From contig JBBSQX010000013.1 in assembly GCA_038243605.1 (NCBI GenBank), positions 25,871 through 89,870 on the forward strand: a stretch of 64,000 bases of DNA, given 5' to 3'. Positions within the stretch are counted from its first letter, which is position 1. Every line of letters begins with the position of its first letter. The notes beneath the pieces are model-generated. The model searched no databases and was not told where the DNA came from. It saw only the letters and a list, made by a program, of their open reading frames with translations. The stretch is from Terrimesophilobacter sp038243605. GTDB taxonomy: Bacteria > Actinomycetota > Actinomycetes > Actinomycetales > Microbacteriaceae. The position numbers and the translations under genes were made by a program. Of this stretch, positions 51,341-60,385 are shown piece by piece.

Positions 51341-52903
51341 CTATCCGCCGAAGAGTACCTCAATGGGTCCGCGCCCGAAGTAGACGAGGAATCCGATGGC
51401 AACGATCCACAAGAGGGGAGAGATTGCCTTCGCCTTGCCAGCGAGTGAACGAACGATGACCCAGGAGATGAAGCCCACACCAATGCCGTTTGCAATCGAA
51501 TAGGTCAACGGCATGACCACGATGGTCAGAAAGACTGGAAGTCCGATCGAGAACTCGCTCCAATTTACGTCCTTGATCTGCGACACCATGAGCACCCCTA
51601 CGACTACGAGAGCGGCGCCGGCGACTTCCAGCGGCACAACCTGCGTGAGCGGGGTGAAGAACATCGCCAGCAGAAAGAGCACGCCCGTTACCACGCTGGC
51701 AAGCCCTGTTCTTGCCCCCTCGCCGACACCTGCCGCGGAGTCGATGAAGATCGTGTTGGATGAGCTTGACGTGGCTCCACCAACAACCGCGCCGATACCC
51801 TCCACGATGAGAGATGACTTTAGACGAGGGAAGTTGCCATCCTTGTCGGCGAGCTCTGCTTCTTTCGTGAGGCCGGTGAGAGTGCCTACTGCGTCAAAGA
51901 AGTTCGTGAACACGAGTGTGAACACGAGCATGATGCCCGCGAGCCAGCCAATACGCGCGAAGGCGTCAAAGTTGAATGCGCCAATGAGACCGAAATCGGG
52001 GACGGAAACGATAGCGTCAGGAAGCGCTGGAACATTGAGACTCCATCCGGCCGGGTTCGGCTTGCCGTTTGCGAACGAGGGCCCAAGCTTGAATATCCAC
52101 TCAAGAATGATGGCAATCACGGTGGTGACCAGAATTCCAATAAGGAGCGCACCTCTCACCTTGCGCGCCATCAATACACCCATGATGAGTAGCCCGACGA
52201 TAAACGTCACCGTAGGAATCGTGGTGATCGAGCCACCATCACCCAGCTGTACAGGCGGGCTGTTGGCGCCACTCGAGCGCACGAATCCGGCATCCACTAA
52301 GCCGATGAACGCGATGAACAGCCCGATCCCGACGGTGATAGCGATCTTCAACTGGGCTGGAACGGCCTGGAAAATGAGCTCTCGCAGCTTTGTCGCCGAC
52401 AGCAACACGATGATGAGGCCATTGATGACGACGAGACCCATGGCTTCCGCCCACGTGACCTGGCCGACAACGCTGACGGCGAGAAACGAGTTGATCCCGA
52501 GCCCTGCCGCTAGACCAAACGGTAAGTTCGCGACGAGACCGAACAAGATCGTCATGAGGCCAGCGGTAAGGGCGGTGACGGCGCCTATTTGCCCCCGGTC
52601 AAGCGATCCACCTGCGACATCCGCGACACCGCCAAGGATGAGGGGGTTCAGGAAGACGATGTATGCCATCGTCATGAAAGTGACGAGCCCGCCACGGATT
52701 TCGCGACCTACCGTGGACTTTCGAAAAGTGATCTCGAAGAATGAGTCAAAACGATCTCGGAACGTTTTGCCACTCCCCCGTTTCACCGGATTTTTTTGTG
52801 CCCAGTCACGTGGCACATCTGTGGTGGTGTTGTCTGCGCTCTCGTGCTGCTCGGTGGATTCTGATGACGTGGAAATGGTCAGCTCCTTTACTTCGATGAT
52901 CAA
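51341..52903 (-). CDS. NCS2 family nucleobase permease (AzgA/GhxP-type)
   Basis: About 520 residues. The sequence has the AzgA-subfamily features: STVGREIRGGLVTFMTMAYI near the N-terminus, NPLILGG, and IVEGIGAVVGGATSSSSNTIF, with about 12 membrane helices. It transports purines such as hypoxanthine, guanine or adenine. The start is uncertain: the TTG at 52903 is a normal start codon, but AAAGGAG sits six bases before an in-frame ATT at 52876, which could be the real start. The frame continues upstream to 53023 without support. Confidence 0.85.
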   Translation of the reverse strand: MIIEVKELTISTSSESTEQHESADNTTTDVPRDWAQKNPVKRGSGKTFRDRFDSFFEITFRKSTVGREIRGGLVTFMTMAYIVFLNPLILGGVADVAGGSLDRGQIGAVTALTAGLMTILFGLVANLPFGLAAGLGINSFLAVSVVGQVTWAEAMGLVVINGLIIVLLSATKLRELIFQAVPAQLKIAITVGIGLFIAFIGLVDAGFVRSSGANSPPVQLGDGGSITTIPTVTFIVGLLIMGVLMARKVRGALLIGILVTTVIAIILEWIFKLGPSFANGKPNPAGWSLNVPALPDAIVSVPDFGLIGAFNFDAFARIGWLAGIMLVFTLVFTNFFDAVGTLTGLTKEAELADKDGNFPRLKSSLIVEGIGAVVGGATSSSSNTIFIDSAAGVGEGARTGLASVVTGVLFLLAMFFTPLTQVVPLEVAGAALVVVGVLMVSQIKDVNWSEFSIGLPVFLTIVVMPLTYSIANGIGVGFISWVIVRSLAGKAKAISPLLWIVAIGFLVYFGRGPIEVLFGG

Positions 52904-52964
52904 ATGGTGAGGAACATTCCCAACACTATTGGCGAGCAGGAGCTGACCGAAAGAGTTTGGCGCG

Positions 52965-53479
52965 ATGTCGCGTGCATGTAGCAATGGTCGCCGCCAACAT
53001 CCTGAAGGATTGCGGGCCCTCACAGATGCGGGAGGTGCTCAAGCAGACGCCCTTAAACATCCGCTTGCTCACGAAGGTATCGGCGCGATCTACGCATCGA
53101 CGCTCGTACGTACCAACTGACCGCAGCACCAGTTGCTGCCTCTCGCAAGCGTGATATCGAGGTGCGAAATGGGCTGCATGAGATCAGTGCTGCGGAGCTC
53201 GAACTCCGCAACGACAGTAAGTCGATTCTGCGGTACCGCGACACCATTTTCGCCTGGGGCCGAGGCAACCTCGACGCAACAATGCCGGGCGGAGCCGACG
53301 GACACGAGTTTTTTGGTCGATTCGATGCAGTTATTGATCACATCGCCGGTTCCGGTGTTGAAATTGCCGCAGCATTCACCCACGGCGCGGCAATCCGAGT
53401 GTGGGGGTCCCCCGGCGAACGCTGGGCCCTCGCGGAATGGGCCGATCAGTCAGTGCCATTCGTGCGCGACGCGAGGTAG
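52965..53479 (+). pseudogene. histidine phosphatase family pseudogene
   Basis: Two frames together match the phosphoglycerate mutase-like family. Frame one (52965-53120) encodes RRQHPEGLRALTDAGGAQAD...IGAIYASTLVRTN and ends at TGA. Dropping one base puts the next frame (from 53120) at TAAPVAASRKRDIEVRNGLHE, which continues to AFTHGAAIRVW. About 25 residues then appear missing before GSPGERWALAEW. The catalytic RHG region upstream is unrecognisable. These lesions indicate a dead gene. Confidence 0.8.
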
Positions 53480-53559
53480 CCGACGCCAGAGTTGACGCTG
53501 TGCACGCGTGACCACTTATGGGACTCGACCAGACTCCCACACAAGCGATATACAGGAGT

Positions 53560-53922
53560 ATGCCTCACGTAACCCGATTTACTTTTGACGGCGCCACGAC
53601 CACGTATTGTGGCTCCGCGCTTCTTGGCACTCTAATCACCGCTCTCACTTTCGGTATTTGCTACCCATTTTCGCTCGTCTTAATGGAACGCTGGAGGTGC
53701 AAGCACACCTTCATTGATGGCCAACAGTTGAATTTCACCGGCAGAGCTGGTGGGCTTCTTGGGCGCTGGGTTTTGTGGTGGCTTCTGATTATCATCACGT
53801 TGGGTATCTACCTGCTCTGGGTTGGGCCAAAGATTCAGAAGTGGAAAACCGTCAACACCGAGTTCGCATCGCCGGCAGCTCCCATCACGTCATGGGCCCC
53901 GAATATTCTTCGGATGAACTAG
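53560..53922 (+). CDS. small DUF898-like membrane protein
   Basis: 120 residues from the ATG at 53560. It matches half of the DUF898 (YjgN-like) unit: TRFTFDGATTTYCGSALLG, GICYPFSLVLMERWRCKHT and FIDGQQLNFTGRAGGLLGRW, followed by a second hydrophobic helix LLIIITLGIYLLW. Function is unknown. Normal DUF898 proteins are two to three times longer, so this one may be a shortened form. It precedes the esterase gene, possibly in an operon. Confidence 0.75.
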   Translation: MPHVTRFTFDGATTTYCGSALLGTLITALTFGICYPFSLVLMERWRCKHTFIDGQQLNFTGRAGGLLGRWVLWWLLIIITLGIYLLWVGPKIQKWKTVNTEFASPAAPITSWAPNILRMN

Positions 53923-53975
53923 ACACGCATACGACAGGCTCAGCGCGCTCCTCACGGGCTAATAGGCTGGAGGGC

Positions 53976-54641
53976 ATGAGCGAGCATCAGTCTGGCCCCC
54001 TCCCCATCCAGTGGATTGACCCGCATGCCGTTCTCTGGAACGTGCCGCCTGAGGAGCGCGCTGGCAAACCGCTTCTCGTGATGATGCATGGCCTCGGGAG
54101 TCACGAGGGCGACCTTTTCGGATTGAACCGCTTCATGCCAGCTGGGTTAGTCGTCGCCTCCTTGCGTGCACCCTTGACCTACGGCGGCGGATTCGCGTGG
54201 TTCGATACCTCCACGAGAAGCGGCGATGACACCTCCCTTCTGGACGCCTCCGCGCAGGCGGTTCTGGCGTGGATTGACGGCCTGGAGGTCTCGCCATCCG
54301 GAATTGGACTCATGGGCTTCTCTCAAGGCGGGTGCATGGCATTGCAGTTGATGCGAGAGACACCGGAGCGTTTTGACTACATCTTGCAGCTAAGTGGTTT
54401 TGTTTCCCCAGCGCAGCATCCCAACGATGCGGCACTCGCGGCCCGGAACCCCCGCGTGCCTGCGTTTTGGGGGCATGGCGACGTGGATGACATCATTCCG
54501 ATTAGCGCCGTCGAGAACACCGGTCAATGGCTTGCAGAGCACACAGCGGTAGAAGCACACCGCTATCCGATGGCTCACACAGTTTCTCAGGACGAGTTGG
54601 CAGACATCGTCTCCTTTGTCACTGCACAGCTCGCGGGCTGA
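53976..54641 (+). CDS. alpha/beta hydrolase, carboxylesterase/phospholipase family
   Basis: 221 residues from the ATG at 53976, with GGAGGG upstream; the longer frame overlaps the previous gene. The oxyanion region MHGLGSHEGD is followed by the nucleophile GFSQGGCMALQ, the acid near WGHGDVDDIIP and the catalytic His in PMAHTVS. This matches the phospholipase/carboxylesterase (YpfH-like) family. Substrate unknown. Confidence 0.88.
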   Translation: MSEHQSGPLPIQWIDPHAVLWNVPPEERAGKPLLVMMHGLGSHEGDLFGLNRFMPAGLVVASLRAPLTYGGGFAWFDTSTRSGDDTSLLDASAQAVLAWIDGLEVSPSGIGLMGFSQGGCMALQLMRETPERFDYILQLSGFVSPAQHPNDAALAARNPRVPAFWGHGDVDDIIPISAVENTGQWLAEHTAVEAHRYPMAHTVSQDELADIVSFVTAQLAG

Positions 54642-54676
54642 ACGGTATTCTGAAGCTAACCAGAAGGAGAGACTAA

Positions 54677-55084
54677 ATGACTGACCCACGCCTGGGTGCG
54701 ATTCTCGAGGGGTCTACGACGATTGCTGTCGTGGGGGCTTCCTCTAACGAAAAGAAGGCAGCAAACCGCATTCCGCGCTGGCTGCTTAACGCGGGTTTTA
54801 CAGTGATTCCCGTGAACCCAAGTGCGGAAGAGATTCTCGGTCAAAAGGTCTACAAGTCCCTCGCGGATATTCCCGTTCCCGTCGATATTGTCGATGTCTT
54901 CCGCCCCTCTGACGAGGCCGGGGATGTCGCTGAGCAGGCGGCAGCCATCGGAGCTAAGACTCTGTGGTTGCAGCTTGGCATCACATCAACGAAGGCGAGT
55001 TCCATTGCCAAAAAGGCGGGAATGAATTTCGTTGAGGACAACTGTCTTGGCGTCACTGTGAACGAACTGGGGATCACGAAGTAG
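54677..55084 (+). CDS. CoA-binding domain protein (YccU/YneT-like)
   Basis: 135 residues, AAGGAGA upstream. The CoA-binding Rossmann motif is IAVVGASSNEKKAANRIPRW, followed by VIPVNPSAEEILG and the C-terminal GMNFVEDNCLGV. Single-domain proteins of this family bind CoA but have no established enzymatic function. Confidence 0.9.
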   Translation: MTDPRLGAILEGSTTIAVVGASSNEKKAANRIPRWLLNAGFTVIPVNPSAEEILGQKVYKSLADIPVPVDIVDVFRPSDEAGDVAEQAAAIGAKTLWLQLGITSTKASSIAKKAGMNFVEDNCLGVTVNELGITK

Positions 55085-55207
55085 CTGGTAATGACACTGT
55101 GTCGTTCTGCAATCCTCACCGCCCGTGCACGGCGATAGCAGCTGGGTTGTCGTTGTGTCGTTGTTACGCGGGCTACCAACGCCAGCATGATCGGAGTATC
55201 CCGGCAG

Positions 55208-55792
55208 TTATTTGCGAGGAGCAATAGCGAGAAGTTCTGCGACCCACCGGTCAACTTGTTCACTCGCGAACCCGAGTCTGGTTTCTTCGAAGTCGGAGTT
55301 CACTTCAGATTCGTCTAGGTTAATCTCGACAGTATGCGCCCCAGCGCAGCGAGCAAGTTTTACGAATCCCGCGGCAGGATATACGTTGCCACTCGTGCCG
55401 ATGGCGACGAACAGGTTGCAGAGTTCCAACGCCGTAAACGTCTCTTCCATCCGCAACGGCACTTCGCCGAACCACACGATATGGGGTCGCAACCGTGCGC
55501 CACATTTGTCGCACGCGTCATCAACGGTGAGATCGCCGCGCAGATCGGTAACCGTGCCGCAGTTTTCGCAGTGAGGTTTGAGAAGTTCACCATGCGTGTG
55601 GATGACGTTGCGACTTCCAGCGCGCTCGTGCAGATCGTCAATGTTTTGGGTGACGATGAGCACCTCGCCATTGAATTCATTCTCGAGTTTGGCGAGGGCA
55701 CGGTGCGCAGTATTGGATTGTGTGTCATTGTGCAGCAGGTGGCGTCGGCGGTCAGTCGCGATTAGTCGTGCAGAGGGCGAGTGTTGTGGCAA
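55208..55792 (-). pseudogene. sirtuin (CobB-like), 5'-truncated
   Basis: The readable part keeps TQNIDDLHERAGS, the catalytic His in VIHTHGELL and two zinc-binding Cys pairs (CENC and CDKC), all typical of class III sirtuins. However, the N-terminal NAD-binding segment with GAGxS and the TFR motif is missing, and I found no trace of it upstream. The first 14 residues (MPQHSPSARLIATD) do not match the family. The gene is about 40-50 residues shorter than normal, so the product is probably inactive. Confidence 0.75.
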
Positions 55793-55924
55793 GCCCTGCA
55801 GCGAGGAGCGCAGTAGGCACGCGTGTCTGGTTGATCCTGTGTGCTGTCATGCCACGACGTTAGGTCGCCCACCGGAAAGTCTGGTTAATTCTCGGGGTCA
55901 ACAACGCCGTCTTTCAGAACCCCT

Positions 55925-55930
55925 TAGGGT
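55925..55930 (+). promoter_or_regulatory. candidate -10 box of a leaderless promoter (TetR gene)
   Basis: TAGGGT is followed by seven bases (AGTCAAA) and the ATG at 55938, with no ribosome site. Confidence 0.35.
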
Positions 55931-55937
55931 AGTCAAA

Positions 55938-56579
55938 ATGACGTTGGAACCTACTCGCACCTACACGTCGGCGTTGCGCGCGGAGCAGGCCGCGAACACG
56001 CGTCGACGAGTTCTCGACGCCTCCGCACAGTGCTTCTCCGATAGCGGTTTCGCTGGAACGTCGCTTCGAGACATCGCTGCTGTTGCGGGCGTTTCGGTAG
56101 AAACAGTAAAGCTGAATGGGCCCAAAAGCGCCCTCTTAATTAACGCATTCGAACACGTATTTTCGGGGGCAGAGGGCCACGAGAGCTTTGAGGAACGCGA
56201 CGCAGTTCGCGCGATGATGGCGCTTAAGGACAACGACGAATTTGCGGCGCAGATGATCGGCTTCATCACGGATGGCCGGCGCCGAACAAGTCGTCTGTGG
56301 TCTGCGTTCGTGGCAGCGGCATCCTCTGATGAGAGGGTCCACCATGTGCTCGGCGACTTTCTTCAGCGCACGGAAAAGGACATGAACAACGCGATAACTG
56401 AGTGCGACCGTCGTGGCATGATCACCACGAGAACGCCTCGCTCAGAGCTCGCAGATGCGCTCGCATTTCTAATCTCCCCTGAAGGCTACGAACAGCTTGT
56501 TGCGCAGGCTGGTTGGAGCCATGAACAGTACACAAAGTGGGTTGTGGATGCGGTGCGAAAGGTTGTTTTAGGGGTCTGA
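55938..56579 (+). CDS. TetR family transcriptional regulator
   Basis: 213 residues from the ATG at 55938; the longer open frame from 55578 overlaps the sirtuin remnant. The N-terminal HTH is clear (RRRVLDASAQCFSDSGFAGT, SLRDIAAVAGVSVETVKLNG). The recognition helix has Lys where TetR proteins usually have Tyr. The C-terminal helical domain has no predicted ligand. It is followed by the NERD helicase gene, 105 bases downstream in the same direction, which may be a target. Confidence 0.88.
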   Translation: MTLEPTRTYTSALRAEQAANTRRRVLDASAQCFSDSGFAGTSLRDIAAVAGVSVETVKLNGPKSALLINAFEHVFSGAEGHESFEERDAVRAMMALKDNDEFAAQMIGFITDGRRRTSRLWSAFVAAASSDERVHHVLGDFLQRTEKDMNNAITECDRRGMITTRTPRSELADALAFLISPEGYEQLVAQAGWSHEQYTKWVVDAVRKVVLGV

Positions 56580-56684
56580 CTGCGCTCTTTTTTTCCCCGG
56601 TTTGGTTGCCCCCAAACCGGGGCGCATGGCACCCAAATTGCACGCTTCACTGGCAGACTGTAAACATCCAATCGGGGGGTGTGG

Positions 56685-58769
56685 ATGTCGGCCGGAACCT
56701 CTGCCGCGCAAGAAGCGCAGCGTCAAAGTGCGATGGCGAGCAGTTTTCGCGTCGAGGCGGAGCGCGCAACCGCGTCCGCAGGAAAGTTCGCTGCTGCCGC
56801 GATTGCCGAGAGGCGCTTGGCCAGTCGGCTTTCGCCGCTCACCGCCCATGGGTACTTTCTCTTGCCTGACCGCCATTGGCCCGGCTTCAAGAACGCGCAA
56901 CTTGACCTCATTGTTGTCGGGCCCTCTGGGGTGTGGATCGTTGACTCAAAGCACTGGAATGATTTCCAGGTGGCTGGCGGCTCCATTTTTCGCGACCAAG
57001 CCGATGTGACCGATGAGGTTTTGCGGCTCGCGGATGTCGCATACGACGCAGAAGACGCGTTTGTGCAAGTTGGCCTTGCACCCGGCGAGATTCATCCACT
57101 GCTCGTGATGGTAAACCACCGCGGTAAAATGGGCGACGTCGGCACCGTTGAGGTGGTGGGCGAGGCCGACGTTCACAAGCATTTGATGGCTCGTGGACGA
57201 CGCCTCACACCATCTCAGGTTGAGAGCGTGCTCGCGATCGCGATGAAGTACTTTCCGGCATATTCCGGGCCCCAACGTTCGGAAATAGTTACTGCTGTCG
57301 TGGTGAAAACTCCTGTGTTGGCAGAGTTGTGCGACCCGATGCTCGAAGATGGCGCGCTTCTCAGCGAACAGGAAGTGAACGACGCCCTCACTGAGGCCGA
57401 GCTCGCCGCACCGGTAGAGGACTGGATGACGTTTCTCCACCCCACCCAGGCTGCCCTCGTGCGTCGCACTTTCAACGGGCCAGCGCGCATCCGGGGTGGG
57501 GCCGGAACCGGCAAGACAGTGGTGGGACTCCACCGTGCAGCGTACCTGGCGAGGGTTCACCCACAAGGTCGCATCCTCTTCACGACGTTCGTTCGAACTT
57601 TGCCCGCCGTCATGGCCAATCTACTGAAGCGCATGGCACCGGAAGTGGCGGATCGCGTCGACTTTATACACGTGCATGGTTTCGCGACAGACCTTCTGCG
57701 CACGCGAGACATTCGGGTGAAGATCAACTCTCGTCGCGCAACTCAACTGCTCGATCAGGCGTGGAACGGGCTCGAGTTGGAGCAGCGTGCGAGGCTCGCA
57801 CGTCAACGCCCCCTGCCCTACTGGCAAGAAGAGGTGGCAGCAGTCATCAAAGGTCGCGGTTTTGTGACCTTCGACCAGTACGCGGACTGCGCGAGGCCAG
57901 GGCGGATGCTACGCCTCAACGTTGATGACCGACGGGCAGTGTGGGCGCTGTGTCAGGCCTACGACACCCTGCTGCGCAAAGAAGGCTTAAGCGACTTCCA
58001 CGACATTGTCTTGCTGGCCGAAGCCTCGCTACTCAAACACCCGCTCAAGCGCTACTCAGCGGTCATCGTTGACGAGGCACAAGATCTGTCGCTCGCCATG
58101 ATTCGGCTGCTCTTCTCGCTCGTGGGTGATGGGCCGGATGTGTTCACACTTATCGGTGATGGTCAGCAAAGTATCTACCCGGGCGGTTACGTGCTTTCAG
58201 AAGCTGGAATCTCTCTGGCCGGACGCGGCGTCGTGATGGATCGGAACTACCGAAACACCGCGGAGATTCAGGAGTTTGCCGAGAGCCTGATCGCCGAGGA
58301 CAACTACTTCGACATTGATGACAGCAGCGCCACCGTAACAACGACCAGACGAAGATTTTCTGACACCCGTCATGGCTCCGCACCAGAGCAACAGCGTTTC
58401 GCGACGCGTGCAGCTCACGACGCCGCCGTGGTCACGCGAATTCGTCACGCGATTGGTAGAGGGGAAATGAGGCTCGGGGATATTGCGATACTTTGCGACA
58501 CAAACGGTGAAGTAGCTGCTTATGAGAAGTTGCTCGCAGGGGCAAACATCCCGACGATCAACCTGCTCGAGTACGCGGGTCTCCCTGCCGCGTTGGTAAA
58601 AATAGGCACGACCAAACGCGCGAAAGGTCTCGAGTTTAAAATGGTGATGCTGCCCTGGGCGACACACACGCACTCGTGCGATGACGAAACTGCGGCTCGC
58701 GCGATCCGTGAACGCTATGTGGCAGCGACTCGAGCTCGCGACGTGCTGTGGATCGGCACCGGTCACTAA
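56685..58769 (+). CDS. NERD domain plus UvrD-type helicase
   Basis: 694 residues from the ATG at 56685, GGGGGG five bases upstream. An N-terminal NERD nuclease-like domain (QLDLIVVGPSGVWIVDSKHW with Asp and Lys kept) is joined to a UvrD/Rep helicase: Walker A IRGGAGTGKTVVGLHRAAY, motif II VIVDEAQDLS, motif III GDGQQSIYPG, motif IV RNYRNTAEI, and motif VI AATRARDVLW. Proteins with this fusion occur in bacterial genomes and have been suggested to act in defence or DNA repair. The NERD domain here keeps its key residues, unlike the membrane protein at 38.4 kb. Confidence 0.88.
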   Translation: MSAGTSAAQEAQRQSAMASSFRVEAERATASAGKFAAAAIAERRLASRLSPLTAHGYFLLPDRHWPGFKNAQLDLIVVGPSGVWIVDSKHWNDFQVAGGSIFRDQADVTDEVLRLADVAYDAEDAFVQVGLAPGEIHPLLVMVNHRGKMGDVGTVEVVGEADVHKHLMARGRRLTPSQVESVLAIAMKYFPAYSGPQRSEIVTAVVVKTPVLAELCDPMLEDGALLSEQEVNDALTEAELAAPVEDWMTFLHPTQAALVRRTFNGPARIRGGAGTGKTVVGLHRAAYLARVHPQGRILFTTFVRTLPAVMANLLKRMAPEVADRVDFIHVHGFATDLLRTRDIRVKINSRRATQLLDQAWNGLELEQRARLARQRPLPYWQEEVAAVIKGRGFVTFDQYADCARPGRMLRLNVDDRRAVWALCQAYDTLLRKEGLSDFHDIVLLAEASLLKHPLKRYSAVIVDEAQDLSLAMIRLLFSLVGDGPDVFTLIGDGQQSIYPGGYVLSEAGISLAGRGVVMDRNYRNTAEIQEFAESLIAEDNYFDIDDSSATVTTTRRRFSDTRHGSAPEQQRFATRAAHDAAVVTRIRHAIGRGEMRLGDIAILCDTNGEVAAYEKLLAGANIPTINLLEYAGLPAALVKIGTTKRAKGLEFKMVMLPWATHTHSCDDETAARAIRERYVAATRARDVLWIGTGH

Positions 58770-58803
58770 GCAGGACGAAGCAGCTGCTCAAGTCTTTCGT
58801 GCC

Positions 58804-60123
58804 CTAAAACCACACATCGAGCCACGGTGTGATCGATGAGCGCAACATCGCGTCTGCTAACAAAGTAGCTTCGGGAGTAGAACCAATTACCCTGCCCGCA
58901 CGCTCAAGCGTTCTTGCGGGAACCCCACCAAGATACAGGGCAGAGAGCTCATTGACCGACAGGGTCAGTACAGGCGTCCCGTCAGCATACTGGCGGTCAA
59001 CGCGGCTCACCACTCCCGCACGATCCGTGACCGCAAGCACATACCGACCCGATGTGTAACCCTGATCGTCACTCACATCGAAACCAATCTGACCGTCGGC
59101 GCTGTAGTTGCGCGCTTCAAGCGCCGCCGCAACATCCAGAATTCGCACCCATAGGTGATCTTCCCGGGTTTCTGTGAGCGCTCGCTGGTCCACCAGTTGC
59201 CATCGAAGAGGCTCGTCTACTGAGCGAAGCGGTGCCTTAACCTGTGAAACGAGGTCAACGCTGAGTAGAAAACGCCACAGAGATGAATAGGCATCTGGCG
59301 TGATCGACAGGAAGTACTCCACCTGAAGCACGTGCTTCGTGAAATCCTGATCGCCTCCAGTTACCCGGTAAATCACGATGCCTTGGATGTCACCCTCTAC
59401 GTCTTCGTATTGCACAGCGCGCAACGACTCCGCCTTGTCGGGATGTTTGCCATCTCGCCCCGAGAGCTCATCCCACAGCCCAGCCCCCACATCGATCTGG
59501 CCGGGGATCTGCACGCGAGAGAGGTCGTGAAGATATGGCAGCATCTCGCGCGCCTGATCGAGAGAAACGAAACATGTACGCCCCTCAGCCACGCTGCCAT
59601 ACATAGCGGCGCGGTGGGTTTCTATAGAGAGGTGAGAAACGTCTGCGGCAGCGGCAAAACCAAAGCGACCGTAGATAGTCGACTCCGACACTGTAATAGC
59701 AGCGATCGCAAGGCCAAGACTCGATGCGGTAGCAAGCTCGGCGTCTAATAGCGCACGCGCAATACCGCGTCGCCTATGAGTGGCGGCCACCGTCACGGAG
59801 CTGATCGCCCACGCGGCCACCGCACGGTTAGGCGACACAGTGATGTCCACGGCCCATGATGATACTGTGCCGACGGGCTCATCGGTTGGAGAAGCCCCAC
59901 GCTCCCACACTCCTGTTACGCGACGATCACGTTTACTCGCGCACTGCGAGGCCATCGCCGCACCGACGGGACTGGGTTCATGAAAACCCCGAGTCTTGGA
60001 ACGCACCCAAGGCTCGAAAACGTGGGCGTCTGCGGTATCCACTAGAGAAATCTGAAGGCCGGATGCAGACATGCGATCGACGATGGACGATGGGAGTGGT
60101 GTCCTCGAAAATTCGTTCGCCAT
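58804..60123 (-). CDS. Eis-like GNAT acetyltransferase
   Basis: 439 residues. The first GNAT region carries the acetyl-CoA site (SVTVAATHRRRGIARALLDAE), the second half is the Eis-type second acetyltransferase fold plus SCP2-like domain, and the C-terminus ends in the conserved carboxylate WLDVWF. Mycobacterial Eis acetylates aminoglycosides and host targets; the substrate here is unknown. A TACGCT box six bases before the ATG suggests a leaderless transcript. Confidence 0.85.
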   Translation of the reverse strand: MANEFSRTPLPSSIVDRMSASGLQISLVDTADAHVFEPWVRSKTRGFHEPSPVGAAMASQCASKRDRRVTGVWERGASPTDEPVGTVSSWAVDITVSPNRAVAAWAISSVTVAATHRRRGIARALLDAELATASSLGLAIAAITVSESTIYGRFGFAAAADVSHLSIETHRAAMYGSVAEGRTCFVSLDQAREMLPYLHDLSRVQIPGQIDVGAGLWDELSGRDGKHPDKAESLRAVQYEDVEGDIQGIVIYRVTGGDQDFTKHVLQVEYFLSITPDAYSSLWRFLLSVDLVSQVKAPLRSVDEPLRWQLVDQRALTETREDHLWVRILDVAAALEARNYSADGQIGFDVSDDQGYTSGRYVLAVTDRAGVVSRVDRQYADGTPVLTLSVNELSALYLGGVPARTLERAGRVIGSTPEATLLADAMLRSSITPWLDVWF

Positions 60124-60129
60124 AACTAA

Positions 60130-60135
60130 AGCGTA
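60130..60135 (-). promoter_or_regulatory. candidate -10 box of a leaderless promoter (Eis-like gene)
   Basis: On the minus strand TACGCT is followed by TTAGTT and the ATG at 60123, with no ribosome site. Confidence 0.45.
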
Positions 60136-60385
60136 ACGAACATCAAATGGACGGCATCACGATGCGCCTGCCGTTGGCATACTCGCGTCGCTCTCCTTCA
60201 TCCAAACCTTGGTTTTCTCGAACCAGACGATTTCGTCGATTCCGACCGCGATAACCGAAAAAGCAGCAAAAGTGTCGCTGAGCTACGCTTTTTGATAGAT
60301 GTCACGACCATCAGCAACGTGCGCTCATGCTCGAATATGCGACTGAACAAACGCACCACCACGATAGATTGGATTCGGAGGTCTC

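Noticed and set aside
55578..55937. In-frame extension of the TetR gene upstream to 55578
   Set aside because: It overlaps the sirtuin remnant and has no start signal; the HTH domain begins just after 55938.
60258..60293. AAAAAGC/GCTTTTT inverted repeat upstream of the FAD monooxygenase considered as a terminator
   Set aside because: No gene ends there in the needed direction, and the stem is weak.
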